A DNA stretch of 36,138 nucleotides from a virus, in IMG/VR virus record IMGVR_UViG_3300031951_000589, positions 1 through 36,138 of that record. One strand, 5' to 3'. Positions 7,523 to 13,999 of the stretch are shown piece after piece; position 1 is the first letter of the stretch, and each line of letters opens with the position of its first letter. The notes under the pieces were generated by a model. It was given only the letters and a program-made list of their open reading frames with translations, had not been told where the DNA came from and searched no databases. The translations under genes and the position numbers were made by a program.

Positions 7523-7546
7523 AAGCCCGGACGAACCGGGCTTTTT
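7523..7546. terminator. Bidirectional intrinsic terminator
   Basis: Eight-base-pair stem AAGCCCGG / CCGGGCTT with loop ACGAA and T runs on both strands (CTTTTT on plus; the A-rich flank gives T on minus). It separates the convergent plus-strand small-gene block and the minus-strand capsid operon. Confidence 0.9.
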
Positions 7547-7567
7547 CTATAAAACTTTAAGTTTTAA

Positions 7568-8950
7568 TTAAGACTGTTGACCAGAAATGTTCTCGAACAA
7601 TACGTTCTTACGTGGTTGCTTAACAGCAAGACACAAGAAACGGAAGTGAGCTTCAGGTAAGCTAAGGTCAGAGATAGCAAGCTTCATGCGGCTATAAGCA
7701 GCAAGTTGGTAGAACGAAGCTGTATTTGACTGAAGCAAATAACCTGTAACTGAACCCGGCTCTCTGTTTCCAAGGTCTGTGAACACAGAAGTAGCAGCGC
7801 CTGAATCTTTAACTTTACCGACGAACTTAGCAGAAGCAGCGCTTCCACCAGCAGCAGAACGGTATACGTTATAGTGACGAGCACCTTGAACTTGAGAGAT
7901 AGTAAGAACAGCAGCATCACCAGCAGCAACTGCAACAGCTTGAGCAGCAGAAGCCAAAGACTCGCCTCTTTCGTTAGCTGAAGTTACATAATACTGATAA
8001 GTACCAGCATCAAGAACAGAGTCAGCGTTAACTGGAGAAGTTGGAGTGAAAGACGGAGCCGCTGGAGAACCAGCACGAGCGCGAGCTGGACGAGTCTTAC
8101 CAGAAAGGAAACGAGAAGCTTCCATAGAAATTACAGAAGAACTTGTCCACTGTGTTCTAAGGTGAGCACCAGTAGCCTCTTGAGGAGAACCAGCAAGCAT
8201 GATACGCTCTTTAGCGTGTGCAATCTTGTTGTACTGAGCTAGAGAAATAGGGTCAAGGATAAGTTTATCAGCTTCACCGTGATTCATTGCTGAACGAACT
8301 GCACCATCTTCAATCAAAGATTGAGTAAGAGTACCGTTTACAGAAAGAATAACTGATTGGTCAGAACCAAACTCAGCAAACATCAAATCTTGAGTGTTTG
8401 AAAGAGCGTCAGACATACGAATCTGAACATCTAAACCTTGCATAGCTGGCATGTTAGAGATAGCTAGTGGGTTTCCGTCAAAAACACCTGCGTTAGAGAA
8501 ATCTGATTGACCACGGAAAGAGTCAAACTCGATATCAGCAGAAAGTTTCATAGCAGCATCATTAGCAGCTCTATCTTCAGCTTTCGTACCGTCAAAAGCA
8601 GCTACCATGTTAGCAGCAACTGATACGCGACGAGTAGTTGAGTAATAAGCCATAGGCACGATAGCACGAACGAAGTTAGAAGTATCTTCTTCTCCGATTC
8701 CGCCTTCATACTGAGCTGAACCACCAAAAATACCGTAGTCAAGCTGACGGTTATATTGGATAAGTGTTGACTTAGCATCTTTCGAGCTAAGCATTTTTTG
8801 AAGCTTGATGTGCTTATCTTCAAAAGTTACAAGTTCCATTACAGGAGAAAGGTCTTCTACCTGCAAAGCACTACCTTGTGTCAAAGTACTTGGGGCTGCG
8901 TTGTAACTACCAGCTTCCAAAGCCTTCATTAGGTCATTAAATTGTTCCAT
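7568..8950 (-). CDS. Major capsid protein with an Ig/FN3-like insertion
   Basis: 460 residues, starting at ATG 8950 with GGAGG seven bases upstream. The N-terminal region (LTQGSALQVEDLSP, then LVTFEDKHIKLQKMLSSKDA) and the long alpha/beta body (ADIEFDSFRGQSDF, SLIEDGAVRSAMNH) fit the HK97-fold major capsid proteins of large phages. Residues ~290-400 form a separate module (AGTYQYYVTSANERGESL, ARHYNVYRSAAGG, VFTDLGN) with the classic fibronectin-III/Ig pattern, probably displayed on the capsid surface. The C-terminus returns to the capsid fold (ASFYQLAAYSRMKLAISD). It is the last gene of a three-gene minus-strand operon, after a scaffold candidate, which supports the call. Confidence 0.85.
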   Translation of the reverse strand: MEQFNDLMKALEAGSYNAAPSTLTQGSALQVEDLSPVMELVTFEDKHIKLQKMLSSKDAKSTLIQYNRQLDYGIFGGSAQYEGGIGEEDTSNFVRAIVPMAYYSTTRRVSVAANMVAAFDGTKAEDRAANDAAMKLSADIEFDSFRGQSDFSNAGVFDGNPLAISNMPAMQGLDVQIRMSDALSNTQDLMFAEFGSDQSVILSVNGTLTQSLIEDGAVRSAMNHGEADKLILDPISLAQYNKIAHAKERIMLAGSPQEATGAHLRTQWTSSSVISMEASRFLSGKTRPARARAGSPAAPSFTPTSPVNADSVLDAGTYQYYVTSANERGESLASAAQAVAVAAGDAAVLTISQVQGARHYNVYRSAAGGSAASAKFVGKVKDSGAATSVFTDLGNREPGSVTGYLLQSNTASFYQLAAYSRMKLAISDLSLPEAHFRFLCLAVKQPRKNVLFENISGQQS

Positions 8951-8959
8951 GTTGTCCTC

Positions 8960-9589
8960 CTATAATAGATGTTTTACTAATTCGATTGAACCGTTATTGT
9001 AGTAATTTGTAATTGCGTCTTTATCTTTCTTCTCAAGTTTACCGCTTCTGATTTTAGCTGTTAGCTTAGAGCTAATTTCGCTCTTAGTTACCTTGCTTAA
9101 ATCGATTTCGTTAGCCTTGTTTTCTTCTTCAGACTTTTTAATTACTTCCATATTAACGATAGCTTTCTGCTTAGGAGCTTGTGAGCCCTTACCAAAAGCC
9201 TTGTTCAATACCTCAGTAACTTTATCTAGAGATTTTTTAAGAGTCTCATTTTCAGACTTCAAAGTTTCATTTTCAGACTTCATCATTTTAGCTTCTTCAG
9301 AAACTTCAGATTTAGTCATTACTTCTTCAACGCCAATTGTCTTTTTAAGAGTCTCAAAATGAGCTTTAGCTTCAGCTTTACTCATAGAGCGATACAAACC
9401 TTCCATTTCAGCCATATCTTCATCGTCATAATCAAGCTCTTTAGGCTCTTTAGATTCTGATTTAGCTTCCATGGCAGCTTCTGTCTTCTTAATTTGCTCA
9501 CCTTCTGCTGTAGGGTCTAAGTGTTTTTTAAACTCAACTTCTACTTCAGCAATAAGGTTAAGCAGGTCTTGTTCAGTATATTTTTTCAT
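8960..9589 (-). CDS. Putative capsid scaffolding protein
   Basis: 209 residues, very rich in Lys and Glu and largely helical. A tandem coiled-coil segment has SENETLK repeated twice in a row near residues 104-118, followed by a helix. There is no Cys and no recognisable catalytic motif. It lies immediately upstream of the major capsid gene, nine bases apart, with a GGGAG ribosome binding site. A highly charged, coiled-coil, disordered protein directly before the capsid gene is the usual form and place of a scaffolding protein, which would be removed by the prohead protease during maturation. It could also be a capsid-associated internal protein. Confidence 0.6.
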   Translation of the reverse strand: MKKYTEQDLLNLIAEVEVEFKKHLDPTAEGEQIKKTEAAMEAKSESKEPKELDYDDEDMAEMEGLYRSMSKAEAKAHFETLKKTIGVEEVMTKSEVSEEAKMMKSENETLKSENETLKKSLDKVTEVLNKAFGKGSQAPKQKAIVNMEVIKKSEEENKANEIDLSKVTKSEISSKLTAKIRSGKLEKKDKDAITNYYNNGSIELVKHLL

Positions 9590-9619
9590 GCTTAACTCCC
9601 ATTAAGTTAAAAGTTGATA

Positions 9620-10081
9620 TTAGATACCTTTAGTTGGCCACTGAGTTTCTACTTCCAACGAATCAGCTACAGCAGCAGCGTCCATAGAAGCAGCAGAAAC
9701 AGCAGTTCCGTCAGCGATTTCTTTAACATCAATTTTCATACCAATTTTAGCAATATCAGCCATAGCCTTAATAAGATCACGACGAGAAGGCTCGCCTTCA
9801 GCAGCGTCTAATTCAAATGCAACTTCAATTGTGTGTGGTGCGAAAGCAACTAGGTCATTTCCGAACACATCTTTAGAAACAGCATCTTGTGCTTTAATAC
9901 GAATACCAATTACCGGCTGACCAGCAGCTTCATTTCCGCCATCTGAACAAAGCAATAGAGGCCATCCTTGAGCGTCATTAACTTGACGAACTGAGTCAAT
10001 AGTAGCAGACCCTTTAAAACGTCTTTCTAGTTTCTCTTTCAACTCACGGGCTTGTGCTTGTGCTTTTGCTGTACTTTTCAT
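9620..10081 (-). CDS. Capsid-operon protein, possible decoration or structural protein
   Basis: 153 residues with GGAGG five bases before ATG 10081. The N-terminus is a basic helix (STAKAQAQARELKEKLERRF); the rest is mixed beta with an Ala-rich C-terminal third (DGTAVSAASMDAAAVADSLE). As first gene of the scaffold-capsid operon it is probably virion-related. There are no catalytic motifs, signal peptide or membrane segment. The family is not recognised with certainty. Confidence 0.5.
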   Translation of the reverse strand: MKSTAKAQAQARELKEKLERRFKGSATIDSVRQVNDAQGWPLLLCSDGGNEAAGQPVIGIRIKAQDAVSKDVFGNDLVAFAPHTIEVAFELDAAEGEPSRRDLIKAMADIAKIGMKIDVKEIADGTAVSAASMDAAAVADSLEVETQWPTKGI

Positions 10082-10122
10082 ACTTTTCCTCCATATAGTG
10101 GGTTACATTGACAAATTAAGAT

Positions 10123-10155
10123 AAATACTTAAATATAGTTAAATATTTAGTATTT
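10123..10155. repeat. Imperfect AT-rich palindrome, possible operator
   Basis: Arms AAATACT(T)AAATAT and ATATTTAGTATTT are complementary over 13 bases apart from one bulged T, with a six-base loop AGTTAA. It lies between divergent genes and ends four bases before a TGGTATTATG element. Confidence 0.5.
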
Positions 10156-10158
10156 TCA

Positions 10159-10168
10159 TGGTATTATG
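10159..10168 (+). promoter_or_regulatory. Variant TGGTATTATG element
   Basis: TGGTATTATG preceded by TTTCA, pointing toward the protease gene. It keeps the invariant TGGTAT core but differs in the last four bases, and would give a leader of about 115 bases, unlike the leaderless copies. Confidence 0.4.
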
Positions 10169-10237
10169 AATGATAACAATAGCTTACCTCTAAGCCATTG
10201 CAATGATTATAAATACATAATAAAACAAAATAGAAAA

Positions 10238-10274
10238 CTAATCTTTAAGGTAGATATCTTTAATTAAAGATTAG
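10238..10274 (+). promoter_or_regulatory. Leader hairpin upstream of the prohead protease gene
   Basis: Perfect 11-base inverted repeat CTAATCTTTAA / TTAAAGATTAG with a 15-base loop, ending 15 bases before ATG 10290. There is no T run, so it is not a terminator. It may affect ribosome access or mRNA stability. Confidence 0.45.
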
Positions 10275-10289
10275 GATTACAGGTAAAAT

Positions 10290-12170
10290 ATGTCTAATGA
10301 TAAATTAGGGACTATAATTCACGGAATTGCAGCGCATGAGAGTTTAGATTCTTCTGGCGAGCGTATTCTTATAAATGGTATTGATACTTCTAGTCTTACT
10401 CAAGATGGGGTTTTTAATACCGAACATAAGTCCGACTCTACAAGTCAGATTATTGGTAAAATTACAGAAGCTACTAAGATACTTAAGAAAGAAGATTGTA
10501 AAAACAAACATCACGAATACTTTTGGGAAAGAGCTGGAAAAATGCCTTATTTATACGTAAAAGGTATTTTGTTTGACGGTTTTGGTCATAGCGGAGCGCA
10601 AGACGCTGTTTCTATGTTAAAATTCGACAAAGGTCTAGATAAAGGTGAAACTAAGCAATTAACTGGTTTTTCTATCGAAGGCTCTAAGCTAGATAAAGAA
10701 GGTGCTTTAATTAAAAAGTGTATTGCTAGAAAGGTGTCTTGGACACTACTTCCCTGTAATAAAGCCTGTATTGCCGAAATTCTTGAGGCAGATTCTGAAG
10801 AAAAACCAAAACTTATCTCTTTAAGCGACCTAAAACTCGCCTTTAAGAAAGCTGAAGATATGGAGAATGACATGAAAAAAGCAGATAAAAAGTACTTTAC
10901 TCAATTAGCAGGTAAGCTAACTCCTAAAGAGCCTTCTAAAAAACAAACTTATACTAAGATAACTTCAGCTACTGGAGAGCACAAAGAAGCTACTCCAGCA
11001 GAGCCTAAGCAAACCATACCTCACGTTGAAGCGCCGAAAAAAGTTACTTCGGGAACTAAAATAGAATACAGAAAACAAAAAATGCGTACTGGTGCAAGTA
11101 TCTATAAAGACCCTGAAACTTGGAAAACTGAATCCAATGTTAGAAAGCAATTAACTAAAAAACCTGTCGGTAAGAATATGACGGCTCCTACAACTAAAAC
11201 TAAAATAAATATGAGCGAGAAAGATATGGCAAAAGCTAAAAAAGAAATTCTTAAGTCTATGTCAGATGAAGCTTTTGATTTGTTTAAAAACAAAGACCTT
11301 TTAATTGATATCGCTAAATCTAAAATGCCCGAAGCTTCTGAAGAGGAAGTTTTAGCATTTGCAAAGACTTACGCCTATATTCAGCTTAAAAAGTCTGAAA
11401 TTGGACTTGAAAAGCTTGCTAATGAGATTGAGGGTGGGGATATTAATAAAGCCAATCCAAATCCAGAAAAACCTAAAGCTAACCATCCTTGGAGAAAACA
11501 AAAGATTGGCTCTCAAGCACCTAAAATTTCAATGGATAAAGATAAATTACCAAATAAAGAACCTTCAGCTAAAAAAGACAAAAGTCCTGCTAACGGTGAA
11601 GAAAAAGAACTTAAATTTAACGAACAATCTTGCGTAACCGATACTAAACCAGACCTTAAAAAACCTAAAATGGAAAAAAAAGGTAGATGTTGGGATGGCT
11701 ATGAGCCTACGCCCGGTAAAAAAGCTTTTAGTCAGGGTTCTTGCAAGCCAATTAAAAAAGCAGAAGTACCTTCAAATGAAATTCATTTATATAAATATGA
11801 AGATGGAACCGCTGAAATTGTTTGGGGCGAAGCTGTATTAGATAAGACAGTTGATATTATAATTAAAGCAGAGCTAGATGGATGGCAAGAAAATCACGAA
11901 GATATTGAAAAAAAAGAAAAACCTTTCCATGGTTATAATTCAAAAAAACACTCTAAGGAAGGTGGATTGAACGATAAAGCTCGTGAAAAATACAATAGAG
12001 AACATGGTTCTAATTTAAAAAGACCTGTTACGGGTAAAGTAAAAGCAGGCTCTAAATCTGCTAAACGTAGAAAAAGTTTTTGTGCTAGAATGTCAGGCGT
12101 AAAAGGTCCAACTTCTAAAGAAGGTAAATTAACTCCAAAAGGAGCCTCTCTCAAGCGTTGGAAATGTTAA
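10290..12170 (+). CDS. Prohead protease-like protein fused to C-terminal DUF6321-like domain
   Basis: 626 residues. Residues 1-~190 look like an S78/HK97-type prohead serine protease: HGIAAHESLDSSGERI at the N-terminus, a candidate catalytic His46 in NTEHKSD, and Ser128 in TGFSIEGS. Such proteases cleave scaffold and capsid N-termini during head maturation. A long Lys-rich disordered linker follows, then GRCWDGYEPTPGKKAF...GSC near residues 465-487, a Cys-bracketed motif found in assorted phage proteins, and a basic C-terminus (~548-626; KEGGLNDKAREKYN, KSFCARMSG, ending LKRWKC) typical of DUF6321 proteins, which are usually separate. The start has only a weak AGGT site after a leader hairpin. 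The Nudix gene begins inside its stop codon. Confidence 0.65.
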   Translation: MSNDKLGTIIHGIAAHESLDSSGERILINGIDTSSLTQDGVFNTEHKSDSTSQIIGKITEATKILKKEDCKNKHHEYFWERAGKMPYLYVKGILFDGFGHSGAQDAVSMLKFDKGLDKGETKQLTGFSIEGSKLDKEGALIKKCIARKVSWTLLPCNKACIAEILEADSEEKPKLISLSDLKLAFKKAEDMENDMKKADKKYFTQLAGKLTPKEPSKKQTYTKITSATGEHKEATPAEPKQTIPHVEAPKKVTSGTKIEYRKQKMRTGASIYKDPETWKTESNVRKQLTKKPVGKNMTAPTTKTKINMSEKDMAKAKKEILKSMSDEAFDLFKNKDLLIDIAKSKMPEASEEEVLAFAKTYAYIQLKKSEIGLEKLANEIEGGDINKANPNPEKPKANHPWRKQKIGSQAPKISMDKDKLPNKEPSAKKDKSPANGEEKELKFNEQSCVTDTKPDLKKPKMEKKGRCWDGYEPTPGKKAFSQGSCKPIKKAEVPSNEIHLYKYEDGTAEIVWGEAVLDKTVDIIIKAELDGWQENHEDIEKKEKPFHGYNSKKHSKEGGLNDKAREKYNREHGSNLKRPVTGKVKAGSKSAKRRKSFCARMSGVKGPTSKEGKLTPKGASLKRWKC

Positions 12171-12562
12171 TGAAAACTAAACGAGTTGCCGTAGCTATTA
12201 TTCGTGATGAAAACGATAACGTATTGTTTGGAATGCGTAATGATAACGGACTCTATACTAATCCGGGCGGTCATTTACATGAAGGCGAAGACCCTTATGA
12301 AGGTGTTTTGAGAGAGTTGAAAGAAGAGACTGGGTTGACGGGTAACGATGCTAAACTTGTAAGAGTCGGCTTTAAAGAAAAAAAGAAAATGTTAGTATAT
12401 ATATTTGATGTTAAGGTAGATAAAAATCAAAAAATCGACCCGTCAAATGACCCCGATAAAGAATGTGATATATGGGCTTATTTAGACCCAAACGATATAG
12501 TAGACCAGCTTCACGTTGAAATAAATGAAAACTGGGGTTTAGAGTATTGGTGTAATAATTAA
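12170..12562 (+). CDS. Nudix hydrolase
   Basis: 130 residues. The complete Nudix box GX5EX7REUXEEXGU is present (GHLHEGEDPYEGVL followed by RELKEETGL, about residues 34-56), with the conserved Glu residues that bind metal. The family hydrolyses nucleoside diphosphates linked to other moieties; phage members act on oxidised nucleotides, ADP-ribose-type compounds or RNA caps. The substrate here is unknown. ATG 12170 shares a base with the TAA of the upstream gene, indicating coupled translation; upstream in-frame starts would overlap that gene further and are less likely. Confidence 0.9.
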   Translation: MKTKRVAVAIIRDENDNVLFGMRNDNGLYTNPGGHLHEGEDPYEGVLRELKEETGLTGNDAKLVRVGFKEKKKMLVYIFDVKVDKNQKIDPSNDPDKECDIWAYLDPNDIVDQLHVEINENWGLEYWCNN

Positions 12563-12610
12563 GACTAGTACGCAATAATGCGTTACGGTAAAACGTTCTA
12601 GGAGAATAGT

Positions 12611-13279
12611 ATGTTATCAAAAAGTGCAAAAGAGATTCTGATCGTATGTATGGCTAACAGAAAGCTAGGGAGTGAAGTAGCGGCTCGTTTAATCGATGCT
12701 ACTCCAGCAAATGCTGCAGCAGCTCAAGCCGTTCTTAGCGGATTGGCTAAATCAGAAAACAAAAGAGTCGAAGAGTATTTGATTGTTGCTCTTGCTAATC
12801 GCAAGGCAGGTCAAGAACTATCTAAAAAAATTAATGGTATGGTAGCCGTACTTGAAGCTAAGGCTGATGGACTAGAAGTTTTGGCGACTGCAGGTTCTTT
12901 TTCAGGTACTGTAGCTGGACTAACTACTCCTGTAGTTATTACTGCAAATACTGCTGGAGCAGCGGGAAATATTACTCTAACCGCTACAGGCGCAACAGTT
13001 ACGGCTAGAATTGCAGCTTGGAACGCAGCTAACCCAAGCAATCAAGTTACACTTACTTCTGGAGACGGTGCTCAAATTCATACAGCAAGTATTGTTCTTT
13101 CAGGTGGAACAGATGCCTCTGACGCTAACTTAGCACCAGCTAAAGCAGCTATGGGCTCTGATAAAATGTCAGATAGTACTTTTGAAATTCTAGTTATCGC
13201 TATGGCTAGTCGTAAGGCTGCTGAAGATTTCAAATCTGCTTTTAACGCAATGATAGACGCCGTTCAGGCAATTGCATAG
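12611..13279 (+). CDS. Virion-type protein with three ANRK repeats and an Ig-like insertion
   Basis: 222 residues, with AGGAG eight bases before the ATG. A helical motif occurs three times: EILIVCMANRKLG (8-20), EYLIVALANRKAG (55-67) and EILVIAMASRKAA (192-204). Between copies two and three lies a beta domain (about 95-170) with GNITLTATGATV, AAWNAANPSNQVTLTSGDG and a GGTDAS end. That sequence type is common in phage structural proteins and is used as an Ig-like decoration module. The gene ends at a strong terminator and follows head genes, so a capsid decoration or other abundant virion role is likely. The repeat family itself is not recognised. Confidence 0.55.
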   Translation: MLSKSAKEILIVCMANRKLGSEVAARLIDATPANAAAAQAVLSGLAKSENKRVEEYLIVALANRKAGQELSKKINGMVAVLEAKADGLEVLATAGSFSGTVAGLTTPVVITANTAGAAGNITLTATGATVTARIAAWNAANPSNQVTLTSGDGAQIHTASIVLSGGTDASDANLAPAKAAMGSDKMSDSTFEILVIAMASRKAAEDFKSAFNAMIDAVQAIA

Positions 13280-13309
13280 ATAGTATTTCTAAAAAGTCTT
13301 ACGAAAACT

Positions 13310-13336
13310 AAGGGTAGCTTCGGCTACCCTTTTTTA
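13310..13336 (+). terminator. Intrinsic terminator with TTCG loop
   Basis: Nine-base-pair stem AAGGGTAGC / GCTACCCTT closed by a TTCG tetraloop and followed by T6. It ends the protease-Nudix-repeat protein unit, and a TGGTATAATA element starts five bases later. Confidence 0.92.
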
Positions 13337-13340
13337 TTTG

Positions 13341-13350
13341 TGGTATAATA
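13341..13350 (+). promoter_or_regulatory. TGGTATAATA element, leaderless type
   Basis: Perfect copy, preceded by TTTG. The hexamer ends six bases (AACTAC) before ATG 13356. The place where a -35 box would lie is occupied by the terminator hairpin, arguing that no -35 contact is needed. Confidence 0.7.
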
Positions 13351-13355
13351 ACTAC

Positions 13356-13781
13356 ATGATAAGAAAATGTACTTACACCGGAAGAGATGCAAAAGCTAAG
13401 GATTCTGTAATACCTAGAGACCTTCTAGGTGATGAAATTCATAATTGGGCAGCTTCATTGCCTAGTAATCCCGACTACTTACAAACCAAACAAAATCGAC
13501 TACCTACAGAGCTTGAGATGCAAGCTAATGAAATCTTTCATCTTTTAGAGCTAACTAAGCTTCGTGTCATATATTATGAACAGAAGCTTAAGTCTATTCA
13601 AGACGAAATCCTTAAAACTTATAAAGAGCCTAAAAAATCACCCATCCCTAAGGCAGAGAAAAAGAAGCAAGAGCAAATAGAAAAAGCTATTATCGAAAAA
13701 GAAGTAGTAGAATCTACTAACGAGAATATAAATGAGTTCTTTGAATCTAAACGTAAAATATGGGATGATGAAGATGAGTAG
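13356..13781 (+). CDS. Charged helical protein, unknown
   Basis: 141 residues from ATG 13356; a longer in-frame reading would start within the promoter and is rejected. The N-terminus MIRKCTYTGRDAKAKDSVIP has a Cys and basic residues. The middle is helical, and residues ~85-125 form a highly charged coiled coil rich in Lys and Glu. The stop overlaps the start of the next gene. There is no ribosome binding site, consistent with a leaderless message. No family is recognised; its place before the chaperonin and terminase suggests a late, head-related role. Confidence 0.5.
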   Translation: MIRKCTYTGRDAKAKDSVIPRDLLGDEIHNWAASLPSNPDYLQTKQNRLPTELEMQANEIFHLLELTKLRVIYYEQKLKSIQDEILKTYKEPKKSPIPKAEKKKQEQIEKAIIEKEVVESTNENINEFFESKRKIWDDEDE

Positions 13782-13974
13782 TTTTAAATGTAAAAAATGC
13801 GGGTGCGAGCCTGAGATACTTAGTAGTTTTGGTAAGTTTGGCAACAATCCATTGAAAATAGAAGATGATAATGACTATTGTGATACTTGCTTTGAACAAG
13901 TGTGCTTGAAATACGAAGGCAAGTATCCAGAGCCAAAGCAAAATCCGACAGAAACTTATGGTATAATAGAATAG
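13774..13974 (+). CDS. Small zinc-ribbon-like protein
   Basis: 66 residues from ATG 13774, overlapping the previous stop by eight bases. Two Cys pairs, CKKCGC near the N-terminus and CDTCFEQVC about 25 residues later, make a probable zinc-binding knuckle or ribbon. The C-terminus ends GIIE, and its last codons contain a TGGTATAATA element that drives the chaperonin gene. It has no signal peptide. It could bind nucleic acid or protein; the family is not identified. Confidence 0.55.
   Translation: MSSFKCKKCGCEPEILSSFGKFGNNPLKIEDDNDYCDTCFEQVCLKYEGKYPEPKQNPTETYGIIE
13959..13968 (+). promoter_or_regulatory. TGGTATAATA element inside the end of the upstream gene
   Basis: Perfect copy preceded by TTA, encoded within the Gly-Ile-Ile codons of the zinc-ribbon gene. 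It would give a leader of roughly 25 bases with AAAGGA before ATG 14000. Confidence 0.6.
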
Positions 13975-13999
13975 ACATATAACCGTAAAGGAATGAATA

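Larger units (their letters stand above)
10082..10289. other. Divergent intergenic control region (capsid operon / protease operon)
   Basis: A very AT-rich gap of 208 bases between divergent genes. It contains an imperfect palindrome (10123-10155), a plus-strand TGGTATTATG element (10159-10168) and a hairpin in the leader of the protease gene (10238-10274). No clear promoter for the minus-strand capsid operon could be identified in it. Confidence 0.6.

Noticed and set aside
10166-10267. 33-codon open frame in the protease leader
   Set aside because: Its ATG overlaps the proposed -10 hexamer, there is no ribosome binding site, and the sequence is low-complexity AT-rich leader.
12548-12557. 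TGGTGTAATA, one mismatch from the element, before the repeat-containing gene at 12611
   Set aside because: The mismatch removes the A at the most important -10 position, and the sequence is explained by the last codons of the Nudix gene (Trp-Cys-Asn).
12570-12583. Short hairpin ACGCA-ATAA-TGCGT before 12611
   Set aside because: Five-base stem with no following T run; too weak for a terminator and easily found by chance.
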